64,000 nt of DNA, from the NCBI RefSeq assembly GCF_019649055.1, contig NW_026570225.1, forward strand, positions 2,480,001 through 2,544,000. Direction: 5' to 3'. The translations under genes and the position numbers were made by a program. The notes under the pieces are model-generated. The model saw only the letters and a program-made list of their open reading frames with translations. It had not been told where the DNA came from and made no database searches. Of this stretch, positions 45,870 through 56,359 are shown in pieces; the first letter of the stretch is position 1; every line of letters starts with the position of its first letter. The DNA comes from Paramacrobiotus metropolitanus (lineage: Eukaryota; Tardigrada; Eutardigrada; Parachela; Macrobiotidae).

Positions 45870-47070
45870 AACAAACGGTCCAAACTGCCTGAACATTACC
45901 AGATGGACAAAAATATGCTCTATCAACTCACCAACATCAACGCGAAACTCGAAAGGAGATTCGTTGTCCCACTTTTTATGCGGAAAACCATCATCCAGTC
46001 TCTCCATGACAACTGGAAACCACTCTGGATACCGCAAAACCACTGAAGCCGCCAAGCTCAGATACTACTGAGACCGTATAAGCAGCGACATACTCGACTA
46101 AATCGACCGATGTCAGACATACATCTTCGGCAAAGTACCGCGGCGAGCTACCTACGGTAAGCTGCAGCCGACCGAGGCTGTCGCACCTTGGTACGGCGTG
46201 CATGCCGACTTCAAAGGACCGCAACCGGTGACTGAAACCACGAAGTACCGGTACATCGCTGTTACGACGGCATCTACATTGTTCTCGGAATTCCTAAGCC
46301 AAACACATACTGGACCCGAGAGTGGGACATCGGTGCAGAGCACACCGTATGTGGAACACAGTCGATCACGTGAAGCTGTACCTGAACCCGGACGGCCCAA
46401 GTCGCCGAATCACTCGATCAACTAAAAAGAAGGGCGGCGACGCCGAACCTGTAGACACAGCGTCGGGAAGGTGCAGAAACAAAGACCTGAAGAAGACAGA
46501 GTCGGGACAAACAGGAGGACTCCCACCAAACCAAAAGTTGGAAGAGCTGCTGCAGAAGCCAAAGCCATGAAGAGCCCTTTCAAGAAACTCGTGGCGGAGC
46601 AGGAAATGACGGAGCAGCAAATTCCTGGCCTTAACCGGCCCGAACCAGAAGCTGAAGACCCGGCCCCAAAGCGTGGCCGTGGTCGGCCTCGAAAGACCAA
46701 ATCGGACTTCTAGACACCAGCATTGACCAAACTTTAAAACCAGCCTTTAGCCGTCATCGATCTTGAGTCAGCACCTGCGGAACCTGAAAAAGTGATAGCC
46801 GTATTTGAAAGTCCAAACCTGAGGAGCCTAAGCAGGCCCCAGCAACTAAGGACAAGCCTAAAAGACCAAATTCGCCTAAAAAGCCTAAGGCAACCCTTAA
46901 GGCTCAGCATGTTCTAGAAGAGGACAAAGCTGTTAAAGACCTACTCGACCGCATAACGGCGGGACGAGAATCAGAAAAACGCTCAACGAGCAAAAGGCAG
47001 GAGTCCAATACGCTCACACCGAGTGTATTGGACAAGGCGGTTGATAAGGCTGGACAGAATGACGATAAAT
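45870..47070 (+). pseudogene. Integrase remnant with core deletion, and basic C-terminal tail
   Basis: A zinc-domain-like stretch (RFVVPLFMRKTIIQSLHDNW) precedes a core start WYGVHADFKGPQPVTETTKY then RYIAVTTASTLFSEF, which carries the first catalytic Asp (HADFKGP). Within about 20 codons the text changes to a C-terminal type segment (WNTVDHVKLYLNPDG), so the second Asp and Glu are deleted. A Lys/Glu/Pro-rich tail follows (RSTKKKGGDAEPVDTASG; AAAEAKAMKSPFKKLV; RGRGRPRKTKSDF, an AT-hook-like RGRP patch) to a stop near 47,070. Confidence 0.7.
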
Positions 47071-47215
47071 AGACTTAGAATTAGTCTAAATAACTCTAAC
47101 TAACAAATCTATTCATTAGCTTAGAAGTAGCTCTAATAGCTTAGAAGTAGCTATTATGTACACTTAAATGCTCGGTTAGTTTATTAAATTATTGGACTAG
47201 TAGGTAGGAGTCTAA
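47071..47215. other. AT-rich spacer with a 20-bp direct repeat
   Basis: TAGCTTAGAAGTAGCT occurs twice in tandem (about 47,115-47,155). The DNA is conspicuously AT-rich between two GC-rich coding-like blocks. It may be a relic of a non-coding or LTR segment, but no partner copy is found. Confidence 0.4.
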
Positions 47216-48540
47216 CGTACCGTAATTCGTCTCGCGACAGCGTCACCACAGAAGGATGGATCGGAACGACGACGCACCGACCGCTCCGACGACTCCGACC
47301 GAAGCCATCGACCACACCCATACTCATGACCGGAATCCCGGTCAGGCGGATCTTCAACTCGGTCGTCTAACCGGCCACCGAGCGTACAGGTACCAAATAT
47401 AAAAGCTAACTTAACTGCTGAACAGTTTGGTAAGATATCAGTAGGACCCGGTTCATGGGCCGACACACCGCTACCGCGGGCCCAGCCTTTGCCACCTAGA
47501 GCCATCCCACCGCAGTGCTTGCCAAAAGGAACATACTCTGATAACGCTGGACTCTTGGTGAATGCAGATGCAACAGGAAGTCAGCTAAGCTCTTTGTCGG
47601 GCCAAACGGTCCGACATCCGCGCAATCATACTGGCCCGCGACCTGTATGGTAGCCTATCGACCACCCAGCCAAATCAGCCGATTTTCACCACTGTAACAG
47701 TCGGACCTACAGTCCATACTACGCCAGGCCACACCGGTGGATACGGTGATCCACCGTATTATCCACCTCCAGCGGCACAACCTGAACCGACGGTTCAGGC
47801 GCCGACTGACCCAACTTTGGCACCCTCACAACCGGCACCGACGGCGTTCCCAACGGAACTGCGCGCCGCCACCCCAGCCGACCACATCACGACTCAACGA
47901 GTTGCGGGTTTTTGTGGACGGAGTGTATACGGTACATCATCGTTAGAAGATGGTTTACCAGAAATGGGGGCCCACCTTGGCCTCGCTGAACCAGAACAGA
48001 CTGGAGAACCAACACTGAACCCGTGTAGGCCGGGGGTGACCAGACCGTCCCACCGTCGGAACCTGTGTCATCGCCACAGCCAAGTGAGATCCTGTGCCAT
48101 ATAGAACCAGTGTCCACACCATCAGTGCGGACAGAACCTCCAGGCGAATCCTTACCCGATGGCAGAACGCCACTCTGTCTTCCAAGAGAATCTGACGGAG
48201 GTAGAGAATGCCATCCTAAAATTGGACGCCATGATCCGAGAATTGCACAGATGTCACCCTCACCACCGTGAATTGGTCAAAGGGATCATTCTCGACCAAG
48301 ATGAGTTCCGACGCCTTGCGCATGAACTTAGTGAAGAAGTTGCAGCCTGCCGAACCCAGCACGAACTATTTCCGTTACTGGACCAAACCGGTCAGGCCTT
48401 ACTGACGCATCTCGAAGGCTGAAGGAGCAGCTGGAAATTCACCGGACGGCAAAACCGCTTAGGGAAGAAGGATCCACAGCACCCGCACGCCCGCCTCCAG
48501 CGCCATCAGCACCACCTCCCCCATTGAACTAACAATCGTA
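47216..48540 (+). pseudogene. Unassigned proline-rich, gag-like region with a PPYY motif
   Basis: Several overlapping plus frames with stops. Around 47,730-47,790 one frame reads TPGHTGGYGDPPYYPPPAAQ, a proline-rich stretch containing PPYY, which matches the PPxY late-domain motif used by many retroviral Gag proteins. The 48,159-48,422 frame encodes 87 residues, mostly helical: QENLTEVENAILKLDAMIRE, VKGIILDQDEFRRLAHELSE, HELFPLLDQTGQALLTHLEG. No domain is recognised. A Gag-type structural protein is the most economical idea, but this is inference from composition only. Confidence 0.35.
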
Positions 48541-48873
48541 GTAACGGTTACGACTGCGGAGACTTTAGCCCAGCGGCCCAGCCCACTTTAGCCCAGTGGC
48601 CCAGCCTGCGTCTACCGGCGAGGCAATTTTAACGACCACTGGCTTAGAACAGCGTGAACCAGCTTCATCTCCGTATGGCCTACGAGCCATTCCAGAGTCT
48701 ACGTCCTGGAATGCGAACTTCACGCCGCCGAGGTTCTCCATTCATCGCGTGTTATCCAAAACCCGACCGAGTCAACCGACACGCAAAGGTGCTACAGGAC
48801 TTCTAATACCGACATACGCCCCGGACCGTCTACCGGCGGAAGAACTGAGGCGTCGGTTTAACCATATTATAAC

Positions 48874-49210
48874 AATGCTGCGAATATGGGGAAATTGAAC
48901 TTGGCATGTCGTTGGGTATGCTTACAAATACTGACCTTTAAAATACCCTTGGCAAACGCTGCGAATGCTGCGAATATGGTAAAATCAAACCCGGCATGTT
49001 GTTGGGTATGCTTACATACACTAAACTTTAAAGTACCCTTGGCGAACTCCGCGAATGCTGCGAATATGGTAAAATCAAACCCGGCATGTTGTTGGGTATG
49101 CTTACATACACTAAACTTTAAAGTACCCTTGGCGAACTCCGCGAATGCTGCGAATATGGGAAAATCAAATCCGGCATGTCGTTGGGTGTATTTACAAAGA
49201 CTAATTATTG
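48874..49210 (+). repeat. 90-bp tandem repeat, four units
   Basis: Units start at 48,874, 48,964, 49,054 and 49,144 with AATGCTGCGAATATGG. The two middle units are identical, the outer two diverge. Because 90 is a multiple of three, long frames are open on both strands (CWVCLHTLNFKVPLANSANA on plus). Identity of the inner units indicates recent duplication. It runs directly into a LINE 3' fragment. Confidence 0.9.
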
Positions 49211-49400
49211 CAAGAATTGGGAAAGCGTACGAATTTCTCACGAATTTCTTCGGCAGCGACTGTCTCTTGAGATACAACGCGGTAACGCCGCCTCTGTTTT
49301 GGGCACCGCAGAGAGAGCGGATATGTTTAACGGGCTCTTGTTTATTTAGCTGTGTCTTAAACCATGTACTCGTTTGGTTTGTATTAAAAATGTGAGCTCT
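49203..49400 (+). pseudogene. Second 3' fragment of the RLE LINE
   Basis: ELGKR (about 49,212) and then SHEFLRQRLSLEIQRGNAAS and VLGT (49,233-49,306) match the C-terminus of the 53.4-55.5 kb ORF (SHGFLRQRLSIEIQRGNAAS). A short deletion removes the RQQTGEVR-type segment. Followed by AT-rich DNA in place of the coding tail. It is 5'-truncated at the 90-bp repeat array. Confidence 0.75.
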
Positions 49401-49479
49401 GAATAATTATTGTCTTAATATGCGTACGTCTTAATATGCGTATTAATTTGCGTAGGCTACATATATGGGGTTACTGATC

Positions 49480-50000
49480 TCATTCTTTACCCAACGTTGG
49501 CCCGGTACATGCGGCGCCGATAGAAATTCGCAAGCGCCTAGCACTCATAATGCGGGCCACATCGGGCCTGCCCATTACCACAAGGGAATGTGCAATCTCT
49601 AGCATCATCCAGTTGGCCGAACCCAGTGAACCAGGCCGCCGGACCCTACGCCAACAATAGGAAGAAGAAAACGAAGCCCGGCGCCGAAGGCTGCGCGATG
49701 CTGATACCGGCACCATCCGAATGACGATCCTCAAGCACTAAGGATCAGAAACTTAACCAGAGATGCTGAGAACATTGACCGTCGCTTGTTCAACCGAATC
49801 CGAGACCTTAGCTTTTTCGACCCAGAGGCGGTCCGGCTCACGCAAGACCAGCACAACTTATCCTATCGGATGCTGTGGTCAAGGAACTTACCAGCTAGAG
49901 TCGACACCGGCCCAACAGCCGGGTGCACCGACAAGTCCTGTGGTCATAAATGCGCCAACGGCGTCATCACAGACCACGCCCCCGCCAAGATAAATTAAAG
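49480..50000 (+). pseudogene. Unassigned helical protein remnant
   Basis: The plus frame is broken by at least two stops and one frameshift but still reads as protein: EIRKRLALIMRATSGLPITT, ECAISSIIQLAEPSEPGRRT, EENEARRRRLRDADTGTIRM, then FNRIRDLSFFDPEAVRLTQD and HNLSYRMLWSRNLPARVDTG. A Cys/His-bearing end (GCTDKSCGHKCANG) could be a small metal site. No family recognised. Part of the GC-rich block. Confidence 0.35.
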
Positions 50001-50197
50001 GCGACACCTCCCCAGGCACTCTGGTCGTCCGGTCAACGGCCAAGAAATTTACAGGAGGAAAACCCACGGAAAGAACGGCCACAATAGCCACAACTATTGG
50101 CCCGGAGTCGCCCACATTTAGAAGGAAGAAGAGAACTCCTCCAGAAGCAGAGGAGCCTCCTTCGCAACGGTCGCTCCCAGCATGGAGAGGACCACCA

Positions 50198-50542
50198 ATG
50201 GACCTGAACCCACCTCGTAGGCCAGCACCACCAGCGTGGAGCGGCCCATCAATTGACTTAGATCTTCCTGGCCCTACTGGGCCCGGACCATCCATACTTA
50301 AGCCCAGACTAAGGGTTGACCAGCCCACTTTGGTGCTTCGCGGCCTACCGGCCAAAAAGAAACCTCCACCAAAAAAGTTCCTTGGAAAAGGACATGTGAT
50401 CTCTTCACCGGAGGCACCAGCAGTCCCATCAGGGGCAACACAACCGCTGCGGGACGAGCCCAACGAGGCATCGTATTCGGTTGACCCACGGGCCCAACCA
50501 GCCATTCTCAGATGGACCCGCAAAACGAACTGGTTAGCGTGA
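50198..50542 (+). pseudogene. Unassigned proline-rich ORF
   Basis: 114 codons, rich in Pro, Arg and Lys (PPRRPAPPAWSGPSIDLDLP, LRGLPAKKKPPPKKFLGKGH). Probably disordered and nucleic-acid-binding. The reverse strand is also open for 211 codons because of GC-rich codon use, so the true strand is inferred from neighbours. Confidence 0.3.
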
Positions 50543-50696
50543 TCATGGAAGTTGATCTACGTGTATCAGTCGAGGCTGTCAATTGTTGGTCCAGGAACGG
50601 AACTTCCTCATCTCTTAGTTCATACCCATAGCCGATTCTCATAGCCAGCCCCTCCGCCAGCGCCTACATGCTATCTACATACGTGAGCCCCACAGC

Positions 50697-51127
50697 TTGG
50701 ACAGTCGAACCACGATTAACGACCAGGCCAACCAGTGGAAGACCAACTCCCACTGGAGGAGGTCGAAAGCAAGGTCAAGCATCCTCACTTGCCAGCGGCC
50801 TGTTGGGGCGTTCTGTCTAACGAGTCCTGTACGAGACCACACGGACCAAATCCCCCTTCAACGAGGGGATCGCTTCGCCAAAGCAGGTCACCGGGCAAGA
50901 GGACTTCACCCAGACGCACCACATCAACCCCAGCGCGTCTGCCAAGTATGCCAGCTCCAGGATCAGTACCTGCTAGGTTCACACCGAGCCAGCCAGGCAA
51001 ATCGCCAGCCAAAGAGAAGATGGACACTTCATCTCCTCAACGGCCCATCATCACCGTGACCGTGGAACGCATCCCGCCACCGACGGTGGCCGTAGACCCA
51101 CGCTTGAACAAGTACAAGTCACCGTGA
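50697..51127 (+). pseudogene. Unassigned proline/serine-rich ORF
   Basis: The frame 50,735-51,127 (130 codons) reads like a disordered Pro/Ser/Thr linker (PSMPAPGSVPARFTPSQPGK). Its stop overlaps the next open frame by 4 bp (51,124-51,127). No domain. Confidence 0.3.
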
Positions 51128-51726
51128 CTGCACCAGTACCATTGGTCCCAGAATCGGCCCAATTGGTCGTAGAACTCCTGGCCCAAAAAGTAGAAGCCGA
51201 TGAAGCTTTGACGCCTATGAGTGCCCTGACTCCAACGGAGCAGAGGCACCTTCAGGCACACGCCGACCATAATGCCAGGCGACAAAATCCTTACCTCTTT
51301 AGAAAGAGACAAGAGGCTAAGGAGCAGAATAAGCCCGAAGACTATGAGATGGTCACCGAAATACTTCGACCATTTGTAGTCAGTTTGGTAGACGACTACT
51401 ACACCAGAGGGCGTCTCAGTTTATTTCCCTCACCAGAGAAGCATCAAAAGTTGGCCAAACCTTTGTCTTCAATGGCCCCACCTACGGTGGTACCGCCAAA
51501 GACGCAGGCGCCTCCAGCAGCAAAACCGATGGATACAACCCCGTCAGGGCCTGTCGTGGCAACGCCACAGGCAGAACCAGCGCCACAGGCAGAACCAGCA
51601 CCACAGGCGGGCCATCAAAGGCTACTTCACCACCAGAAGCACCAGTCGGCCAAAGTTAACTCGGAACGAAGCCAACGGCCGCCGTTCCAGCTAGCTCGGA
51701 CGACATACCTTTTGGCCAGCCATTGA
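51124..51726 (+). pseudogene. Unassigned 200-codon ORF, helical N-half and APQAEP repeats
   Basis: N-terminal half is helical (SAQLVVELLAQKVEADEALT, YEMVTEILRPFVVSLVDDYY), then Pro/Ala-rich with three PAPQAE iterations (18-bp tandem units at 51,565-51,610). The frame begins without ATG at the overlap with the upstream stop, suggesting it continued from it before a frameshift. No recognised family. Confidence 0.35.
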
Positions 51727-52965
51727 CCTTCCACCTATATGGGACATTGGAAGAGTTGGTAACTTGGTGATTGGCGCATCGGTTATCCATTCAGCTAACT
51801 CTCACCGGGTAAAGAAATCGAAGGAAGGCTAAGAAGTCAGAAAAGGCCAACACGGCCCCTCGTGCAACTTCCCCTCAATCGAGCGGAAGTCAGGCGGAAA
51901 CACCACGGCCCGCAGTAAACCCAGAGGCCGAAAGAAACCGCCTGAAGAAACAAGAGGCCAAGGACAAATAGAGTCGCGAGGCTAAGACCGCCCAGCTTGA
52001 GAAGCAGCTGTCAGACGATGAGGACGTCCAAGTCCTATCCAGTGGCCCGGAAAAATCAGGTGCATCCCAGGCCGAACCAAGATTCGAAGACGAATTTGAA
52101 GAACTTCCTACAGAAGACCCAGACTCGGAAGATGTCATGCTCCCTTACCCTGGGACGACGAATATGAGCTTCCGTAGCCGGAACCAGGGGCCGCCCACAT
52201 TGAAATCCCAACGGGTTACATAAAACAATGGGTGGCGGCCGCTAGGATAATGAAAAGAGAAACAGGGCGAGACCTATATCAGAGTCTCGTTAACGTGCTT
52301 CGAGCCCGCATGGCGCTCGGCGAAGAATTCAGAGGACTCCCGCTGGCGGACCGCAGACTGACGGCACCCTTCTTGCGGCGGGTGGTCACATTGATCCTTA
52401 ACTTAGGTCTTCTGGTCCGCACGCACTGTGATTGGGACCGAATGGCAGAAATCCATGTGGCCCACTGGCCAGCAGGACTTTAAGTCAGCAGAGACTCGCA
52501 CTTTCAACGGATCTGCCGGACCATCGGGTACTTACACGATCCAAGGGGATCAAGCCTGCTCGACACTGCCAGAACGCTCAAACCCTCTACTTTAAGGGCG
52601 AGGGGGATCTTTTCAAACTCGTAGGGACTTGGCGGACGAACTGATCGCGCTGGTTAGGAAAGGAACCGTGGAAATAACCAACGCCAATCGAGCAGAACCC
52701 ATACGTTTCGCCGTCCCGGGAATTATCCCGCAGAAGAATAACGGTCTCTGTATGTGTCGCACGATATAGGCACAAAATAGGAATCGGGCAGCAAACGAGC
52801 CGCAGGACCAAATGGAGATACCCTAACGGGCAAGTTCAAAGATGCATATGACATGACCCAACTGGCTTAACTTCTAGGTCCGAAGAAACTCCCCGTGAAA
52901 AGCCCCCTCGACCATCAGTTACTCGACCGGAAGTAGCTTTAGAAAAAGAAGAAGCGGAGGAGCGT
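51727..52965 (+). pseudogene. Decayed coding-like stretch
   Basis: Contains charged coiled-coil-like text near 51,880-52,140 (PEAERNRLKKQEAKD) and an 83-codon frame at 52,232-52,483 with a helical leucine-rich sequence (LYQSLVNVLRARMALGEEF, RRVVTLILNLGLLVRTHCDW). Multiple stops. No assignment. Confidence 0.3.
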
Positions 52966-53412
52966 ATGCGCGCGACCGGAACCAGGTCCGTGGCGCAGGA
53001 CACGATGTCACTGCCCAACGCAGCTGGCCAGTCCAGACCCCCCTTACCAGCCCCATCAGCCACTTCTACGAAGAGCCGAAAGGCTACGGCTACGAAGGAG
53101 CGTGGGAAGAAACCATCCACACCAACGCCTAGCGACTCCGATTCTAAGGACTCGGAACCCGTGTACCCAGAAGCTGAAGAAGACAAGAAGGACGAAGAGG
53201 ACCAGGACATGGAATCCCAAAAGTCCGACTCGGACGACGATGATGATGATGACCAGAGCCCTGGCAAGCTAACCACAACGGTCCCACCGGACCATGACAT
53301 GGAGATACCTCACATACCAAAAGTCAGGCACCTACCGGTGACCAAGGTATGGAGGACCAGGGCGGCGCAGAAGGCGCTCAATCTTGTGATCAGAGTGACT
53401 CACGTTGACTAG
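52966..53412 (+). pseudogene. Unassigned ORF with a long acidic tract
   Basis: 148 codons: basic/Ser-Thr start (STKSRKATATKERGKKPSTP), an acidic middle (EAEEDKKDEEDQDMESQKSD then a run of Asp at 53,234-53,254), and a basic end (VWRTRAAQKALNLVIRVTHVD). It ends at the junction with the LINE, so the true C-terminus is probably beyond 55,530. No family recognised. Confidence 0.35.
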
Positions 53413-55470
53413 AATTGGCCAACGTGAGGGACATGTTTTCCCAGATTTTCCCCAGGGACAGTACTTCTTGGCCACCCTTATCGCCTTGCGGAAGAAGTAC
53501 GGCGGTCTGCGCCCTATTGCGATTGGTCTGACCATCCGCCGGCTGGCTGCCAAGATCATCTGCGCGCGTTTAACGGACCGAACAGCCGCCATCTTGTCTC
53601 CACAGCAGCTGGGAGTTAACGTGCGTGGCGGTGCCGAGGCTATCGTGCATGCCACCAGGTTGTTCTTGGAATCGGATGCTGATACGACGAAGGTGGTTCT
53701 CAAAATCGATTTCAAGAACGCCTTCAACACAGTCTCACGGGACGCCGTCCTGGCCGCAGCGCATGAACATTTTCCTGAATACAGTGAATTTCTACGTAGT
53801 GCTTACGGCCACCATTCTGTGTTATTTTTCGAGGAATTATTGCTGTCTTCCGAATCCGGCGTTCAACAGGGCGATCCTCTAGGCCCTTTACTGTTCAGCC
53901 TGGCCCTCCGAGCAGTGCTAATCGCATTGCGGTTGAAGTTGAACGCGTGGTTTCTCAACGACGGAACCGTGGGCGGAACACCAGAGGCAGTTGCCGCGAG
54001 TTTTGCCGAAATTATTCAAGGCGCGATGGCCATAGGTTTGCAGGTGAACGAGTCTAAATGCGAACTGCTTGTTCTCGGTGGATCAGCTGAGTCCCAACGT
54101 AAAGTCACAGAGAACTTTCTTGAACGTTATCCCAAACTGCGCATTCTGTCGAAATCTACCATGTCATTACTCGGTGCTCCTGTACTGGACGAAGCTGTCG
54201 GACCATTATTGGACGAAAAAGCCAAAACGTTGACATTGGTCTGTGAACGGTTGCAAGTACTTCCAAGCCATCATGCGCTGTTTCTCCTAAAAAACTGCCT
54301 CGGCGCACCGAAAATTATCTACATGCTACGATGTTGTAACGCATGGAGATATCCTAAGCTGCTTTATCAGTTAGATGAAACATTGCGCGAATGTTTCCCA
54401 GAAGCTTGTCCAATGTGCGTACCAATCACGACGACTATCCCTGCTGGCGTCAGGCATCTCTACCTGTTAGCAGAGGCGGAATCGGCATCCGCCGGTCGGA
54501 AGAATTATCTCTCCCAGCCTTTTTGGCTTCGATTCATTCCGTGTCCGGCTTGGTGTCCATGCTGCTTCCAGACTACGGGGTAGTAAACGTTACTGAAGCC
54601 CTTGATTTATGGAAACTAGGTTCCCGTCAGCCTGATATCCCAGAACTCGCCCTCCGGAAGTCCCAAAAAGCCTGGGATCTGCCACTTTGTAACGTTTCAC
54701 TGTCAACGTTATTGGACGTGTTTCGAGGTGACGAAGTGAAAACAGCCCGCTTGCTTGCCCAGTCAAGGCCAGAAGCCGGCATCTGGTTGAACGCATTGCC
54801 TTCAGCTCACATTGGAAACTTGCTGGACGACGATGCTTTGAAAATCAGCGTCGGTTTGCGTCTAGGTGCTACGATCTGTGATATCCATGATTGTAACAAA
54901 TGCCACAAACCCGTCGATGGCTATGGTCACCACGGATTGTCATGCGCGTTTTCCGCGGGAAGGCATCCACTTCACGGTGGATTAAACAGTATCATTTGCA
55001 GAGCATGCGTGTCTGCGGGTGTGCCAGCAAAGTTAGAGCCGCACGGAACATCTCCTACAACGGAACGCCGCCCAGATGGCTGTACGACATTCGCCTGGAA
55101 ACGCGGAATGTGTCTAGCATGGGATGTGACATGCGTAGACACAGTGGCCGCATCACATGTTAAAGCAACGTCCGCCACAGCGGGAGCCGCCGCTACGCAA
55201 GCCGAGGAAAAGAAAATCAGACTGTATTACTATCTGAACGGCCGTTATATCTTTGTCCCAATCGCTTTTGAAACGCTTGGCCCTTGGGGAGCGGCGGCCA
55301 TCGCCATCGTCAAGGAGCTGGGTAAAAGACTGCGACAACAAACCGGAGAAGTACGCTCGCACGGATTCCTTCGACAGCGCCTGTCGATTGAGATTCAACG
55401 GGGGAACGCGGCGTCAGTACTGGGCACCATGGATGGAGTGGATAAGCTTACAGAGATTTTTTTATTATAG
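53405..55470 (+). pseudogene. RLE retrotransposon RT-endonuclease; first catalytic Asp changed to Asn; one frameshift
   Basis: RT: LIALRKKYGGLRPIAIGLTI, LGVNVRGGAEAIVHATRLF, VVLKIDFKNAFNTVSRDAVL (block A Asp present), SGVQQGDPLGPLLFSLAL. Then WFLNDGTVGG, where related elements have YLDDG or FLDDG, so one of the paired catalytic aspartates is Asn (codon AAC at about 53,956). A frameshift near 54,400-54,440 moves the sense into the frame ending at 55,470. C-terminal: WRQASLPVSRGGIGIRRSEE, knuckle CNKCHKPVDGYGHHGLSC, then ERRPDGCTTFAWKRG and LAWDVTCVDTVAASH (RPD ... D-V-T endonuclease core) and the QRGNAASVLGTMD tail. The endonuclease residues look intact; RT cannot be active. Confidence 0.85.
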
Positions 55471-55520
55471 TTTGAGCGGTTCTGTTTTATATTACCCACA
55501 GTGTAACGAGCAACAATAAA
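53405..55520 (+). mobile_element. Restriction-like-endonuclease (RLE) non-LTR retrotransposon, 5'-truncated
   Basis: A single long coding region with RT followed by a CCHC knuckle and a PD-(D/E)XK-type endonuclease, then about 50 bp of 3' UTR ending near AACAATAAATTAAC. The N-terminal part of the usual ORF is absent. It interrupts the GC-rich unassigned ORF block. Exact ends and target duplication could not be fixed. Two shorter 3' fragments of the family are at 49.2 kb and 7.6 kb. Confidence 0.8.
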
Positions 55521-55550
55521 TTAACCGAGAGCGGAGCTCACTCCCAATGG

Positions 55551-56196
55551 ATGAACATCTCCGGAACGGACAAAGGATGGGCATATGTAACGGCTGCCTT
55601 TAAGGCATTGTCCCAAACGGACACAACTTACGCCACGGGGAACTTAGCCTTCCAGCTTATCGAAAAATGGCAGGGCCCATGGCTGACCAAGTCCAAAGTG
55701 ATGTTGTATATCCAGATGGCCTACAACAGGGGTGCCATCCTGAGGACCCATACGCCTAACGGCGACATCTTCTACACATTTCCACCGGAAAAGAGTGAAC
55801 AGGCCCTTCAAGGTTATTGGAAATGGCGGAACGCTGTCACGGTGCTCACCACAATGCAGCATCCCTTGGGCCTTACAAGAGGCGAAATCCCCAAACCAAC
55901 TCTTGAGACGATAGCAGCTGGAATGCCTCGCGCACCACCCACAGCTGGTCGATGGAACGGAGTATGTCTCCGGCCCACGCCGCACTACGGGCCTATACCC
56001 TATCGGAGAGGACGTGAGGCACGTTGTCAAGAAGATGCTGGGCGAAGGTTGGCTCGAACAGATTGTTGATGAGCCAGAGGCCCAGCGGTACAGGATGCTG
56101 CATGACCCACCTGACCGTTATGGCCCTGGTCTCACTGCCACCGCTACTCTGGCCTCCACCAAAAAGAAGCAGAAGCGGAGGCCATACCATCAGTGA
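55551..56196 (+). pseudogene. Unassigned protein P1, two winged-helix-like segments, one frameshift
   Basis: The frame 55,551-56,069 and, after a frameshift near 55,930-55,960, the frame ending at 56,196 together look like one protein of about 215 residues. First half: GWAYVTAAFKALSQTDTTYA, NLAFQLIEKWQGPWLTKSKV, AYNRGAILRTHTPNGDIFYT. Second half: GEDVRHVVKKMLGEGWLEQI then VDEPEAQRYRML. Each half has helix-helix-beta texture with a basic or aromatic strand at the end, reminiscent of winged-helix modules. I cannot assign a family. It ends in a basic Lys-rich tail. It is only mildly damaged compared with the block upstream. Confidence 0.4.
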
Positions 56197-56359
56197 CCTA
56201 GGCATAGAAGTTGCATAGAGTCAAAGGGGAACGGGTCACAACCTTAGGGATGTAAAACTATAGGGCGTAACCGTTATAGTAACTTGTTCTAGAATTAAAC
56301 TTCATCTTAGGTCGAGAAGCAAACTTACTCTGCATGTCTTATTTCTGTTATCACGGAGA

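Larger units (their letters stand above)
42880..47070 (+). mobile_element. Second Ty3/Gypsy pol, plus strand, heavily decayed
   Basis: GC-richer than its left flank, with the boundary between about 42,650 and 42,900. Order: linker/protease-like remnant, RT, RNase H, integrase zinc and partial core, C-terminal basic tail. Dozens of stops and frameshifts. No LTR recognised. Not the same lineage as the minus-strand Gypsy by wording. The GC-rich coding-like DNA continues after a 145-bp AT-rich spacer, so the original element or virus may have been much longer. Confidence 0.75.

Noticed and set aside
45717-46046. Independent gene for the frame 45,717-46,046
   Set aside because: Position between RNase H and integrase, and its sequence, fit the Gypsy polyprotein linker and integrase zinc domain.
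48867-49277. Minus-strand 136-codon ORF with FDFTIFAAFAEFAKGTLKF repeats
   Set aside because: Antisense reading of the 90-bp tandem array. No domain, and frames are open on both strands because the unit length is a multiple of three.
49888-50523. Minus-strand 211-codon Gly-rich ORF
   Set aside because: Opposite a proline-rich plus-strand frame. GGN codons mirror CCN codons. Neighbouring frames in the block are consistently plus-strand.
52836-53300. Minus-strand Ser-rich ORF
   Set aside because: Mirror image of the acidic Asp-rich plus-strand ORF (GAT/GAC to ATC/GTC and TCN). No independent evidence.
53390-55545. Target-site duplication for the long RLE element
   Set aside because: Short shared phrases such as CTCAC flank the region, but ends cannot be fixed well enough to claim a duplication.
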